The notes beneath the pieces were generated by a model. It was given only the letters and a program-made list of their open reading frames with translations, was not told the origin of the DNA and did not search any database. From JAVKSL01 sp050744085 (GTDB lineage: Bacteria; Actinomycetota; Acidimicrobiia; Acidimicrobiales; JAJPHD01), in the NCBI GenBank assembly GCA_050744085.1, contig JBOGGU010000015.1, forward strand, positions 1 through 55,037: a stretch of 55,037 nucleotides of DNA. Direction: 5' to 3'. Shown piece by piece: positions 31,623 to 40,788 of this stretch (positions are counted from its first letter, which is position 1; each line of letters opens with the position of its first letter). The position numbers and the translations under genes were made by a program.

Positions 31623-31639
31623 TTAGTAGCTCGGGAACA

Positions 31640-31786
31640 CGTCTGCCGGGACTACCGACATCCCGGTCGCGACATGGGTTGCCGTGTCGCCAGGCCCGAA
31701 GGTGCGTACCTGGCCCCAGCGGGCTCTCCGGCGCCTACCCGGGCGGGACTCACACCCGCTGGTCTGGTCCAGCTTTCAGGACGCAC
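31640..31786 (-). mobile_element. Probable 5' fragment (domain I) of a group II intron
   Basis: On the minus strand the segment begins GTGCG at 31786, the usual first bases of bacterial group II introns. GGGTGTGAGTCCCG (31744-31757) follows, close to the domain I motif GGGTGAGAGTCCCG that I recall from class C introns. CCAGCGGG and CCCGCTGG can pair around it, and CCTGGCGACACGG resembles the next domain I part. It fades near 31640; no reverse transcriptase or domain V follows. It lies just after the stop of a membrane-protein gene. A cobalamin riboswitch was considered, but the B12-box partner is missing. Confidence 0.5.
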
Positions 31787-31848
31787 CATATCCCTGAATA
31801 CTACGCCGGGGGGCGCTCGAACGTGGGCCACAAGCGCAGCGCCAGTGC

Positions 31849-32493
31849 TCAGGCGAGCTGGAGCATCTCGATCACCAGCAGCGCGGTGACGAAGCCCATC
31901 ACCACCAGGTAGATGCCCGAGACGCCCCATTTCCACCGGTGGTCGGCCAGCCAGAAGCGACGAATGCCCATCACGTCGAAGATCAGTGCCACGACGGCGA
32001 GTGGGATCCCCACATAAGGCCCGACGCCCGTCGCCGCACCCAGCAGCGGGCTGAGGACGGGCAGGGCAATATAGGTCAGTAGGCAACGCAGCGCTGACAA
32101 CAGGATCGAAACGCTGAACAGCCGGTGTGCCGCGTCGTCTCCCACCCTTGGGGGCCCGTCGGGTATGCGCAGGAGGCGCCGTACCCGCAGCTCGGCCGAC
32201 GGCCTGCCGGGCGGGCGGACCGGACACCTGCTCGGGTCCGCCGTGGACCCGGGGGCCGGCGGGGCGGCGGCGGGGGGGCCTGGACGCACCGGGCACCTGT
32301 CCGAGGACGGCGTGGACCCGGGGGGCGCCGTGGACCCAGGGGGCGCGGAGGCCGCCGTGGACCCGGGGGGCGGAGCCGCGGCAGCGGGGGCGGGGGGCAG
32401 CGCGGCAGCAGGGGCGGCAGGCTCGGCTGCAACGGCTCGGCCGACCAGCTCAGCTGCTCGCACAGGTCCCACACAACCTAGGCTACGAGCCAA
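31849..32493 (-). CDS. Conserved membrane protein with a Pro/Ala-rich N-terminus
   Basis: The C-terminal 115 residues contain about three to four membrane helices (LFSVSILLSALRCLLTYIAL, VGIPLAVVALIFDVMG, GIYLVVMGFVTALLVIEML) with a conserved IRRFWLADHRWKW loop. I recall uncharacterised actinobacterial proteins of this type. The first about 95 residues are low complexity with PPGST repeats and are probably disordered; the true start may lie inside. The gene is followed closely by the intron fragment. Confidence 0.7.
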   Translation of the reverse strand: MARSLGCVGPVRAAELVGRAVAAEPAAPAAALPPAPAAAAPPPGSTAASAPPGSTAPPGSTPSSDRCPVRPGPPAAAPPAPGSTADPSRCPVRPPGRPSAELRVRRLLRIPDGPPRVGDDAAHRLFSVSILLSALRCLLTYIALPVLSPLLGAATGVGPYVGIPLAVVALIFDVMGIRRFWLADHRWKWGVSGIYLVVMGFVTALLVIEMLQLA

Positions 32494-32529
32494 GGCCCCC
32501 AGTTGCCAGGCGCCACGCCGAACCGGGCT

Positions 32530-34203
32530 CTACCCGAGGCTCGAGGTGCGCGGGTACGAGACCGCCGGGTCCATCAGGACGTTCAGCACGTAAGGGACAC
32601 CCGCGGCAAAGGCCCGATCCAGCGCCGGGCCAAGCTCCCCCGGCCGCGCGACCGTCTCCCCTGCACCCCCCAGCGCCCCGGCCACCTCGTCGTAGCGACA
32701 CCCGGCCTGCAGGTCGGCCACCACGTCGTAGCCGTAGATGGCACTCATCGGGTGCTTCTCCAGGCCCCAGATGCCGTTGTTGCCCACCACGATGACCACA
32801 GGGAGGTGATGGCGCACGAGCGTGTCCACGTCCATCTCCGAGAACCCCAGCGCCCCGTCGCCGGCGAGAAGGACCACCTGGCGGCCGGGGTGGACCACCC
32901 GGGCGGCTAGGGCATAGCCCAGGCCAGTGCCCAGGCAGCCGTAGGGGCCGGGGTCCATCCAGCAGCCAGGCTGGTACGAGTCAACCAGGCGCCCCGCCCA
33001 GGACACGAAGTCCCCGCCGTCTCCGATCACCACTGCGTCGCGGTCGAGTCGACGCCTCAGCTCGCCGTAGATGCGAGCCGGATGGATCGGGTCGGCTTCG
33101 GCACCCAGCACTTTCGAGTCCCCCGCCCGCCGAGCTCGCTCCTCGTCCCGCAGACGGGCGATCCAGGCCTCGTGGTCGGCTCCCCGGAGGGCGGTCGCCG
33201 CCCCGGCCATCCCCAAGAGCACTTTGGAGAGGTCGCCTGCGGGAGCCGCCGCCAGCCCGACGTGGTCAGGCGGTGGCTGAACGCTGTCGGTGACATGGAT
33301 CACCGCGGCCCCCCTGAAGTCCCCGAACGAAAGGCGAAAGTCCAATGGTGTGCCCACCACCGCCACGACGTCGGCCTCCCGAAGCAGGCTACGTGTCCGG
33401 GCAAAAGCCAGCTCGTGGTCCGCCGGAAGGCAGCCCCGGCCCATGCCGTTGGCGAACGTGGGGACCCGGAGCTCTTGCGCGCAGAGCCGCAGTGCCCCCC
33501 AGGCTCCATCCCACCAGACGTCACTACCAGCCACCAGGGCTGGCCGCCTCGCCTCGGCGAGGAGCCGGCCGGCACGGGCCACCTCCGCAGGGTCCGGGTC
33601 GGGTCGGAGGGGGCCGGGGTCGGGTCGCAGGGGGCCGGCGTGGGGCTGGCCTGCCGGCTGACGAGGCGCCGAGCCGTAGATCACGTCCAGGGGCAGGTCG
33701 ACGAACACCGGGCCTCGATGCGGGGTGACAGCGACCCGCCGGGCCTCGGCGACCGTGTCCTCGATTGCCGCCGAGGACCGCACCGTCGTGGCCAGCTTGG
33801 TGACCGGGGAGACCAGAGGAATATGGTCCAGCTCTTGAAGCGCTCCTCTCCCCCATCCAGCCTCGCCCGCCCGGCCCGCCAGCACCACGAGGGGTGAGCC
33901 ATTGAAGTGAGCGGTCGTGATGGCGCTGATCGCATTGGTGACACCCGGACCCGCGGTCAGGACCGCCACGCCGGGCCCTCGGGTGAGCTTGGCGAGGCCC
34001 TCGGCCGCGAAAGCAGCGGTCTGCTCGTGGCGGACATCCACCAGGCGGATGCCCGAGCGGCTGCAGGCGTCGTAAATGGGAAACACGTGGCCGCCGGAGA
34101 GGGTGAAGATGGTCGTCGCCGTACCACCGAGGCCCGCCAGGGTGAGCTCGCCACCATGAGGGTCCGGCGCGTCGACGGGAGGCACCTGAGGGACCATACC
34201 CAT
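32530..34203 (-). CDS. Thiamine-diphosphate-dependent enzyme, IlvG/acetolactate-synthase-like
   Basis: The three-domain ThDP enzyme has FTLSGGHVFPIYDACSRSG, the activating Glu in DVRHEQTAAFAAEG, GVAVLTAGPGVTNAI, a middle domain, and the cofactor motif GDGALGFSEMD to VVGNN. This resembles mycobacterial IlvG (a second acetolactate synthase-like protein) more than IlvB. No small regulatory subunit is adjacent, so a catabolic or oxalyl-CoA-type reaction cannot be excluded. The ATG at 34203 is chosen; the frame runs to 34314 without family similarity. The linker has a tandem GPLRPDPGPLRPDPDP. Confidence 0.85.
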   Translation of the reverse strand: MGMVPQVPPVDAPDPHGGELTLAGLGGTATTIFTLSGGHVFPIYDACSRSGIRLVDVRHEQTAAFAAEGLAKLTRGPGVAVLTAGPGVTNAISAITTAHFNGSPLVVLAGRAGEAGWGRGALQELDHIPLVSPVTKLATTVRSSAAIEDTVAEARRVAVTPHRGPVFVDLPLDVIYGSAPRQPAGQPHAGPLRPDPGPLRPDPDPAEVARAGRLLAEARRPALVAGSDVWWDGAWGALRLCAQELRVPTFANGMGRGCLPADHELAFARTRSLLREADVVAVVGTPLDFRLSFGDFRGAAVIHVTDSVQPPPDHVGLAAAPAGDLSKVLLGMAGAATALRGADHEAWIARLRDEERARRAGDSKVLGAEADPIHPARIYGELRRRLDRDAVVIGDGGDFVSWAGRLVDSYQPGCWMDPGPYGCLGTGLGYALAARVVHPGRQVVLLAGDGALGFSEMDVDTLVRHHLPVVIVVGNNGIWGLEKHPMSAIYGYDVVADLQAGCRYDEVAGALGGAGETVARPGELGPALDRAFAAGVPYVLNVLMDPAVSYPRTSSLG

Positions 34204-34461
34204 GAGACAGGGCCTCGGCGCCAGATTGGAGACCCCGATCTGAATGCAGTTGCGAGACAAGAAGGGGCTGAGATGTGACGACGGCTCAGAGAAAATATTG
34301 GAAATTTTTGGCAAGACGCGGATGCGGCCACGCGATCCATGTGGCTTGGCCGGCGCGGCTCGACAGTGCGCTCGCCCCCGGCGGTTGCGGCCTCAACACC
34401 CCCAGAAAACTACCTCTGAGCTGGGTTGATGTCCCAAACTGGGCGCGGTAGGGTCCGCCGC
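34204..34461. other. Divergent gap between the ThDP enzyme and the Mop-type gene
   Basis: This 258-bp region is less GC-rich in its middle (34285-34310 holds runs of A and T) and should contain both promoters. I see no hairpin, tRNA or clear operator in it. A maximal minus-strand frame covers part of it but shows no protein character. Confidence 0.6.
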
Positions 34462-34671
34462 ATGAGACTCAGCGCACGCAATCAGCTCCCGGCCACCGTC
34501 GCATCGGTGGACCACGGAGCAGTCATGTCAACCGTGACCGTCCGGCTTGCGGGCGGCGACGAGGTGGTGGCAGCCATCACGAAAGAGTCGGCGACTCACC
34601 TGGCCCTCGCCGAAGGCGACGCGGTCACCGTGGTCGTCAAGTCCACAGAGGTGATGGTCGGCAAGGACTGA
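34462..34671 (+). CDS. Mop/TOBE-domain protein (molbindin-like)
   Basis: This 69-residue single-domain protein opens MRLSARNQLPATVASVDHGA and ends VVKSTEVMVGKD, matching the Mop fold that binds molybdate or tungstate as oligomers. The ATG at 34462 suits the family; a frame from 34426 adds 12 residues without similarity. It may store molybdate for the molybdopterin enzyme at 6.6-8.9 kb. No mod transporter is adjacent. Confidence 0.85.
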   Translation: MRLSARNQLPATVASVDHGAVMSTVTVRLAGGDEVVAAITKESATHLALAEGDAVTVVVKSTEVMVGKD

Positions 34672-34726
34672 CAGCCAAGGCTCACGACAGGCTCTCACGA
34701 GCAGGGGGCAGCATCCGCCGGTCGGG

Positions 34727-35035
34727 TCACGTCGACTCGGCCGGCGGAGCTGTTTGCCCGCCCAGGTCGGCGGCGCTGAACGCCTCCAAGCGCGCGCTGA
34801 CCGCTGCCAAGCGCTCCCGGGCTGCTCGGTGAACTGCTCCCGCCTGCTCGTATAGACGAGCCGCCTCCTCGATCCCCACCTCCCCCGACGCCATCCGCCT
34901 GGTCAGGTCCTCCAGCAGCTCGACCAGCTGCTCGTAACGCAGCGGGCCCAGCTCAGGCAGCGCAGTGCTCGGGGAGCTGTAGGCCGCATCCGACTCGCCC
35001 GCCGCGCCCGGGCCCGGCCCTCCAGCCTGGCTCAC
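34727..35035 (-). CDS. xseB: Exodeoxyribonuclease VII small subunit
   Basis: The 102-residue helical protein contains RYEQLVELLEDLTRRMASGE and AARLYEQAGAVHRAARERL, the two helices of XseB. It has extra N- and C-terminal tails rich in Gly, Ala and Ser. It overlaps the xseA stop by 4 bp (35032-35035) and forms the usual xseA-xseB unit, which degrades single-stranded DNA. Confidence 0.93.
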   Translation of the reverse strand: MSQAGGPGPGAAGESDAAYSSPSTALPELGPLRYEQLVELLEDLTRRMASGEVGIEEAARLYEQAGAVHRAARERLAAVSARLEAFSAADLGGQTAPPAEST

Positions 35036-36297
35036 CCCCGGCCCCCTGCCAGCACCTCGGCGCTCAGCGATCCCCGGGCGAGGGTGACCTCCAGTCGCTC
35101 ACCCACGCCGACCTGGCCCGGCTCACGGACCACGACACCCGAAGCGGAGCGCACCACGGCGTAGCCCCTGGCCAGGACCCGTCCCGGGTCCAGCGCGTCG
35201 AGGGTGCGCCACCGGCCGTCCAGCTCTGCAATCCCAGCGGCGACCCGCCGGGGCAGGGGGTTGCGCCAGTCCAGCGCCCGAAGGGCCCGGCCCGCCTCTG
35301 CCGCTCGCCGAGCCGGGTTGGCCTCCGTAAGGGCGCTGGCCGCCACCTCGAGGCGTCGCGACGCCACGGCCCAACCGGCCCGCAACGACGCAGCCCTGTC
35401 CACCCGCTCCAGCGCCCGCCCTGCCCCCTCCAGGCGGCCAGCCACCGCTGCAGCTGCCACGGCAAGCATCTGCGCCAACCCGGCCTCCAGCTCGGCGCGG
35501 TCAGGCACCACGGCCATAGCGGCCAGCGAGGGGGTCCCGCAGCGCAGGTCCGCGACCTCGTCGCACAGCGGCCGGTCGCCTTCGTGGCCGATCGCGCTCA
35601 CCACCGGCACCGGCGAGGCGCAGATCGCCCGGCACAGCTCCTCGTCACTGAAGACCAGCAGCGAGGCAGCGTCCCCCCCGCCCCGGGCCAAAACGACCAC
35701 CTCGACCTCCGGCCGCCCCCCAAAGGACCGCAGCGCCCCGACTAACCCCTCCGCAGCTCCCGGCCCCGACACCGCTACCTCCCGCCACACCACCGGGTAG
35801 CCGGGGAAGCGCGCCCCCACCACCGACGCGATGTCGGCCCGCACAGCCGCCTCCGCGCCACAGATCACCCCGATGGCAGCAGGCAGGCGCGGGATCGCCC
35901 GGCGGCGGCGAACGAGGAGCCCGTCGCGCTCCAACCGCCCCCGGCACTCTGCCAGAGCAGCAGCGATGGCCCCTGCCCCAACCGGCGCCACCTCCTCGGC
36001 CGAGAGGCTGAGCTGGCCCCGGTCCACGCTCCACTGAAGGGTCCCGGTGACGCCGACCCGCTCACCGTGCACCACCCTGCACCGCCGGGCTCGCGAAGCC
36101 GGGCACACCACCGACAGCTGGGCCGAGCGGTCGCGCAGGGTGAAGTAGATGGTCCCCGAGGGGCGGACCGTGGGCTTGACCACCTCGCCCTCGGTGAGCA
36201 CCCTTCCCATCCCTGCAGCAGAGCGCCCGATCTCAGCGCTCAGCCGCACCAGGCTGACCCGGCGCACCTCGGCCCTCGGGTCGAACAGGGCGTCCAC
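35032..36297 (-). CDS. xseA: Exodeoxyribonuclease VII large subunit
   Basis: The N-terminal OB fold (GEVVKPTVRPSGTIYFTLRD) is followed by the catalytic core: GVICGAEAAVRADI, VVLARGGGDAASLLVFSDEE, VSAIGHEGDRPLCDEVADLR and TPSLAAMAVVPDR. The coiled region and C-terminal barrel end LEVTLARGSLSAEV. It is 421 aa, normal length. In most relatives the motif is GHETD; here GHEGDRPL replaces T with G. Confidence 0.94.
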   Translation of the reverse strand: MDALFDPRAEVRRVSLVRLSAEIGRSAAGMGRVLTEGEVVKPTVRPSGTIYFTLRDRSAQLSVVCPASRARRCRVVHGERVGVTGTLQWSVDRGQLSLSAEEVAPVGAGAIAAALAECRGRLERDGLLVRRRRAIPRLPAAIGVICGAEAAVRADIASVVGARFPGYPVVWREVAVSGPGAAEGLVGALRSFGGRPEVEVVVLARGGGDAASLLVFSDEELCRAICASPVPVVSAIGHEGDRPLCDEVADLRCGTPSLAAMAVVPDRAELEAGLAQMLAVAAAAVAGRLEGAGRALERVDRAASLRAGWAVASRRLEVAASALTEANPARRAAEAGRALRALDWRNPLPRRVAAGIAELDGRWRTLDALDPGRVLARGYAVVRSASGVVVREPGQVGVGERLEVTLARGSLSAEVLAGGRG

Positions 36298-36310
36298 CTA
36301 CCCCTCCAGC

Positions 36311-36361
36311 CGAACTTGGGTCTCCCATGACACCCCAGAGGTCATGAGAGACCAAAGTTCG
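36311..36361. terminator. 21-bp hairpin between asd and xseA
   Basis: The arms at 36311-36331 and 36341-36361 pair at 19 of 21 positions around a 9-nt loop. The hairpin lies after the asd stop (36381) and before the xseA start (36297), both minus strand, so it most simply ends asd transcription. It lacks a T-tract. Confidence 0.65.
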
Positions 36362-36380
36362 CCCCGGCGACCCACCCAGG

Positions 36381-37406
36381 TCACGCCCCGACAGCCCGGA
36401 GCGCCACGAGGGCCTCGGCGATCTGCACTGCGTTGAGCGCCGCGCCCTTGCGCAGGTTGTCCCCCACCACGAACAAGGCCAGGCCGTGCTCCGCGCCCGG
36501 ATCCCTGCGGACCCGACCCACCAGGCAGGCATCCCGCCCTGCGGCGCCAAGAGGGGTCGGCAGGTCCACCAGCTCGACCCCTGGAGCCCCGGCCAGCACC
36601 CGCCGCGCCTCCTCCACCCCGAGGGCCGAGCGCAGCTCGACGTTCAGCGAGATCGAGTGCCCGGTCATCACCCCCACCCGCACGCAGGTGCATGACACGG
36701 CCAGCTCGGGCAGGCCCAGGATCTTGCGCGACTCGTTGCGGAACTTGTGCTCCTCGTTGGTCTCGTCGTCCACCAGCAACCCGGCCAGCGGCACCACGTT
36801 GAAGGCGACCGGCGCGGGGAAGACCCTGCACTCCGGCCAGTCCACCGCTCCCCCGTCGAACGCCAGCTCGGTGACCTGGGGCCCCACCTTGGCCGCCTGC
36901 TCGGCCAGCTCAGCCACCCCGGCGCCCCCGGCACCGGACACGCACTGGTAGGTGGACGCCACCACCCGGCGCAGCCCGGCGGCGTCGCGCAGTGCCGCCA
37001 GGACCGGCACGGCGACCATCGTGGTGCAGTTGGGGTTGGCCACGATGCCTTTGGGGATCTGGCCCAGATCGGCCCCGTTGACCTCCGGCACCACCAGCGG
37101 CACCGAGGGGTCCATCCGCCAGGCAGGCGAGTTGTCGACGACCACCGCCCCGGCTGCGGCCGCCCGCGGCGCCAGCTCCCGGGAGGCGGGCGCCCCGCAG
37201 GCGAACAGCGCCACGTCCAGCCCGGACCAGTCGGCATCCCAGGCGTCCTCGACCTCCAGCTCCTCCCCGGCCCAGCCAAGCCGCCGCCCCGCCGAGCGCG
37301 TCGAGGCCATGAAGCGCATCGACTCCACGGGGAATCCCCTCTCGACCAGCACCGCCCGCATCACCCCACCGACCTGGCCAGTAGCCCCCACCACAGCCAA
37401 TCGCAT
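36381..37406 (-). CDS. asd: Aspartate-semialdehyde dehydrogenase
   Basis: Asd reduces aspartyl phosphate in the Lys/Met/Thr pathway. The NADP-binding VGATGQVGGVM (6-16), catalytic Cys127 in VANPNCTTM, the substrate region QCVSGAGGAGVAEL and VMTGHSISLNVE (catalytic His) are present. The ATG at 37406 is used; 19 extra upstream residues have no similarity. The length of 341 aa is normal. Its pathway partner lysC lies about 1.3 kb away on the same strand, separated by an inserted plus-strand gene. Confidence 0.95.
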   Translation of the reverse strand: MRLAVVGATGQVGGVMRAVLVERGFPVESMRFMASTRSAGRRLGWAGEELEVEDAWDADWSGLDVALFACGAPASRELAPRAAAAGAVVVDNSPAWRMDPSVPLVVPEVNGADLGQIPKGIVANPNCTTMVAVPVLAALRDAAGLRRVVASTYQCVSGAGGAGVAELAEQAAKVGPQVTELAFDGGAVDWPECRVFPAPVAFNVVPLAGLLVDDETNEEHKFRNESRKILGLPELAVSCTCVRVGVMTGHSISLNVELRSALGVEEARRVLAGAPGVELVDLPTPLGAAGRDACLVGRVRRDPGAEHGLALFVVGDNLRKGAALNAVQIAEALVALRAVGA

Positions 37407-37575
37407 GCCTGCCGAGCTTATCCCAAGGAATCTTGCACCGCGGCGCCGCGCCTCCGTGCCCACTCAGGGCCCATGTGTTCATCTAGCCGTCACGGCGTGT
37501 CCACGTCCACGTCGCGCCGGGTTGGGCTTGCCTCGATAAGTTCGCGGCACCCAACACGAAAGGATGTGCGCTGTT

Positions 37576-38646
37576 ATGTCGCGCCACCCGATGAACAGAA
37601 GCCGCCTCGTGATGGCCGCTGGCGCCCTCACCTGCGCCGGAGCGATCATCTCCCCCATGAGCGCCGAGGCCCAGGCGAGCCCGCCAGCAACCGGTCTTCA
37701 CATCCGGGTGCTCGCCACGGGAGGGTCGTCGATGTCCAACCCCGACGACATCGCCACTCTCCACGGGAACCTGTTCGTGGGCTTCTACAATGGCCTCGGA
37801 GCAAAGGGTGAGCCCAGCAAGTCGGGCGCCACCCACAGCGACATCGTGGAGTACTCCCCGAGCGGCCAGGTGGTGGCGTCATGGGCGATAGCCGGCAAGT
37901 GCGACGGGCTGGGCGCGGACCCGGCCAACAACCGCCTGGTCGCAACCGTCGACGAGGACGGCAACTCCAGCCCGTACACCATCCACCCCTCGGCGTCACC
38001 CTCCCAGCAGGTGGCCCACTACAGCTATGACATCGCCAAGCTGCCCCACGGCGGCGGGACCGATGCCATCTCCTTCGCCGGTGGCCACATCCTGATCAGC
38101 GCCTCGGCGCCGACGGCGGCCAACGGGCCGGCTGTCTACGCGGTCTCGCTGTTCGGCCACATCGCTTACGTGACGCCGATCTTCGGAGACGCCTCGTCGG
38201 CGGCAGTTGCCAACTCGGGCGGGCACAGCCAGGTCACCCTCGCCCTCACTGACCCCGACTCGAACGAGGTCGTGCCTGCGGCGAGTCCCCGCTTCGCCGG
38301 CGATTTCATGCTCAACAGCCAGGGCGACGAGGAGCTGATCTTCGTTCACCGCCCCAACCTGCCTGGCCAGAGCCTGTCGGTCCTGAAGATCTCCCAGTCG
38401 ATCGATGATACTGCATGGGCGACATCCACCCACGGAACGCTCTACGCCACCGACAACAAAGCCAACAAGGTCTTCGCTCTCACCGGAACGTGGAAGCTGG
38501 GCACTCCGCTGGTCGCAGTCACCCCCTCCAACGCCAACACCCCGAGCAAGGCCCCCGGCTACCTGGGCACGCTCAACATGTCAACCGGCTCGATCAGCTC
38601 GCTCCTCACAACCTTCCACCCCGGTGGTATGGTGTTCGTGCCCTGA
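37576..38646 (+). CDS. Exported beta-propeller-like protein
   Basis: A Sec signal peptide (RSRLVMAAGALTCAGAII, cut after about AEA) leads a 320-residue mature domain with recurring VYAVSLFGHIAYV, LTDPDSNEVVPAASPRFAGD and TLYATDNKANKVFALTG, as in SMP/NHL-type six-bladed propellers. The ATG at 37576 is 12 bp inside the longest frame and better spaced from AAAGG. It lies between asd and lysC on the opposite strand. The function is unknown; such proteins bind ligands or are lactonase-like. Confidence 0.8.
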   Translation: MSRHPMNRSRLVMAAGALTCAGAIISPMSAEAQASPPATGLHIRVLATGGSSMSNPDDIATLHGNLFVGFYNGLGAKGEPSKSGATHSDIVEYSPSGQVVASWAIAGKCDGLGADPANNRLVATVDEDGNSSPYTIHPSASPSQQVAHYSYDIAKLPHGGGTDAISFAGGHILISASAPTAANGPAVYAVSLFGHIAYVTPIFGDASSAAVANSGGHSQVTLALTDPDSNEVVPAASPRFAGDFMLNSQGDEELIFVHRPNLPGQSLSVLKISQSIDDTAWATSTHGTLYATDNKANKVFALTGTWKLGTPLVAVTPSNANTPSKAPGYLGTLNMSTGSISSLLTTFHPGGMVFVP

Positions 38647-38659
38647 CCGTGCCCTGTTC

Positions 38660-39874
38660 CTAAGATCCCAGCTTGAAGGCGTCGTGGAGGGCCTGGACTG
38701 CGCGCTCCATTTGGTCGGCCGCCACCATGCACGAGATGCGGATGGCCGAGGTGGAGATCATCTCGATGTTGATGTCGTTGGCAGCCAGGGTCTCGAACAT
38801 GGTGGCGCTCACGCCGGGGTGCGAGCGCATCCCCGCTCCTACCAGCGAGACCCTGGCAACGTTGTCGTCGGCCAGGATGTCGGTCGCCCCGATGTCGGGG
38901 GCCATGGCGCGGGCCACCTCCAGGCTGGTGGCCAGGTCGTCGCGGGGCACGGTGAAAGAGATGTCGGTGATGCCGTGGATGGAGGTGTTCTGCTCGATCA
39001 TGTCCACGTTGACCGCCCGGTCCGCCAGGGCGCGGAACAGCTTCGCGGCGATGCCGGGACGGTCGGGGACCCCGTTTACGGTGACCTTGGCCTCCGAGGC
39101 GTCATGGGTCACCGCTGAGACGATTGGCTGTTCCATAGTTGGGTCCTCCTCTGTCACCCAGGTCCCTGGCTCCCAGGTGAAGCTGGAGCGGACGTGGAGG
39201 TCGACGTGGTGGTTGCGGGCGAACTCGACGGAGCGCAGGGCCAGCACCCGGGCGCCGCTGGCGGCGATCTCCAGCATCTCGTCGAAGCTGACCCGGCCGA
39301 TTCGGCGCGCGCCGGGCACTATGCGGGGGTCGGCGCTGAACACCCCCGACACGTCGGTGTAGATCTCGCAGGCGTCGGCTCCTAGCGCCGCCGCGATGGC
39401 CACAGCGGTGGTGTCCGAGCCGCCGCGCCCGAGCGTGGTCACGTCCCGCGCACCCGACACCCCCTGGAAACCCGCCACCACGGGCACCTGGCCGTTGGCC
39501 AGGGCGTGGCGTAGGCGGTCACCACGCACCTCGGTGATCTTGGCTCGGGTGTGGGTGGCGTCGGTGATGATCCCAGCCTGGCTGCCGGTAAACGAGGCAG
39601 CCGGGACCCCGAGCTCGGCCAGGGCCATGCAGACCAGCGCCATGGAAACCCTCTCACCTGCGGTCAGCAGCATGTCCATCTCACGCCCCGGACGGAGCTT
39701 GCTCACGTCGTGGGCCAGGCGGATCAGGTCGTCGGTGGTCTTGCCCATGGCACTGACCACGACCGCGACGCGGTGGCCCTTGCGCAGGGTGCGGGCAATG
39801 TGGTCGGCCACCGCACGGATGCGCTCCGTGTCGGCGACCGAGGTGCCCCCGAACTTCTGGACGAGCAGTGACAT
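38660..39874 (-). CDS. lysC: Aspartate kinase
   Basis: The kinase domain begins LLVQKFGGTSVADTERI (Lys7), then VVVSAMGKTTDDLI, GAEHP-like substrate region VPVVAGFQGVSGARDVTTLG, RGGSDTTAVA, and YTDVSGVFSADPR. Two ACT domains at the C-terminus (from about 265) sense amino acids. The ATG at 39874 gives 404 residues. An internal start for a beta subunit is common in this family. It is convergent with the propeller gene over a 13-bp gap. Confidence 0.95.
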   Translation of the reverse strand: MSLLVQKFGGTSVADTERIRAVADHIARTLRKGHRVAVVVSAMGKTTDDLIRLAHDVSKLRPGREMDMLLTAGERVSMALVCMALAELGVPAASFTGSQAGIITDATHTRAKITEVRGDRLRHALANGQVPVVAGFQGVSGARDVTTLGRGGSDTTAVAIAAALGADACEIYTDVSGVFSADPRIVPGARRIGRVSFDEMLEIAASGARVLALRSVEFARNHHVDLHVRSSFTWEPGTWVTEEDPTMEQPIVSAVTHDASEAKVTVNGVPDRPGIAAKLFRALADRAVNVDMIEQNTSIHGITDISFTVPRDDLATSLEVARAMAPDIGATDILADDNVARVSLVGAGMRSHPGVSATMFETLAANDINIEMISTSAIRISCMVAADQMERAVQALHDAFKLGS

Positions 39875-39942
39875 TGCCCTCGACGCTACCGCCCGCGCTC
39901 GCGGCATCGGGGGTGCGGCGCGCGGGAGTAGCTTTTGGGGCC

Positions 39943-40743
39943 GTGCCGACCTCCAAACGCCAGCGACAACGAGCCCTGCGCGCCGCCAAGCGCGCCCACA
40001 TGGAGGCCGCGGCGCGACGTCGGCGGTGGCAGCTGGGCGGGGGAGGCTCAGCCCTGGTCCTGGTGGCGGCCGGGGCCATCTCGTACGCGTTCGTCGCCCA
40101 GGGGGGCAAGGCCGCGAAGCCCGTTCGGACGTCTAGCACCACTGCTCGGCCGTCTAGCACCACCACCACGGCTGCGGTGGCCGCCCCCTGCCCGCCGGTG
40201 TCCGGCGCCCCCAGCCGCCGGACCAGCTTCTCCAAGCCGCCTCCCAGCTGCTTGCAGCCCGGCAAGTCATACAAGGCCAACGTGGTGACCGACGCCGGCA
40301 GCTTCACGATCACCCTGGACAATGCCAACCCGGTGGTGGTCAACGACTTCGTCTACCTGGCCCGCTACAAGTTCTACAACGGGCTCATCTTCCAGCGGGT
40401 GATCCCGGGCGCCGTGGTCCAGGGCGGTGACCCCAACCCGTTGGTCAACACCCAACCTCAGGGGCCGGGCTACACCGTCAAGGGAGCGGTGCCCAAGGCA
40501 GGGGCCTACAAGGTCGGGACCGTTGCGATGGTCAACACGGGCAGCCAGCCGGCAGGCACCGCGGGCAGCCAGTTCTTCGTGGTTGTGGGCCCCAGGGGGG
40601 CGTCACTGCACCCCCTCTACTCCTTGCTGGGCCAAGTCACATCGGGCCTCGACACGGTCAAGCGAATCGAGGCGAACGGCACTGCCAACGGCAACCCCAA
40701 GGTCGACCACTACATCATCTCGATGACGATCTCGTCTTCTTAG
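39943..40743 (+). CDS. Membrane-anchored cyclophilin-type peptidyl-prolyl isomerase
   Basis: A basic N-terminus (SKRQRQRALRAAKRAH) precedes one membrane helix (SALVLVAAGAISYAFVA) and a Ser/Thr linker. A cyclophilin domain follows from about residue 115: FVYLARYKFYNGLIFQRVIP, VVQGGDPN, and GSQFFVVVG. The domain faces outside and would help fold exported proteins. The start is GTG at 39943, in frame with a longer ORF that crosses the lysC start. It forms a tandem pair with the next gene. Confidence 0.88.
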   Translation: MPTSKRQRQRALRAAKRAHMEAAARRRRWQLGGGGSALVLVAAGAISYAFVAQGGKAAKPVRTSSTTARPSSTTTTAAVAAPCPPVSGAPSRRTSFSKPPPSCLQPGKSYKANVVTDAGSFTITLDNANPVVVNDFVYLARYKFYNGLIFQRVIPGAVVQGGDPNPLVNTQPQGPGYTVKGAVPKAGAYKVGTVAMVNTGSQPAGTAGSQFFVVVGPRGASLHPLYSLLGQVTSGLDTVKRIEANGTANGNPKVDHYIISMTISSS

Positions 40744-40788
40744 CTGGTTAGACTTTGGGGTGAACCCCTTCAAGGAGACGATTTTGCC

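Noticed and set aside
31640..31786. Cobalamin riboswitch
   Set aside because: GGTGTGAGTCC resembles part of the B12 fold, but the pairing CCCGCNAC segment and a cobalamin-related gene are absent; the GTGCG start fits an intron better.
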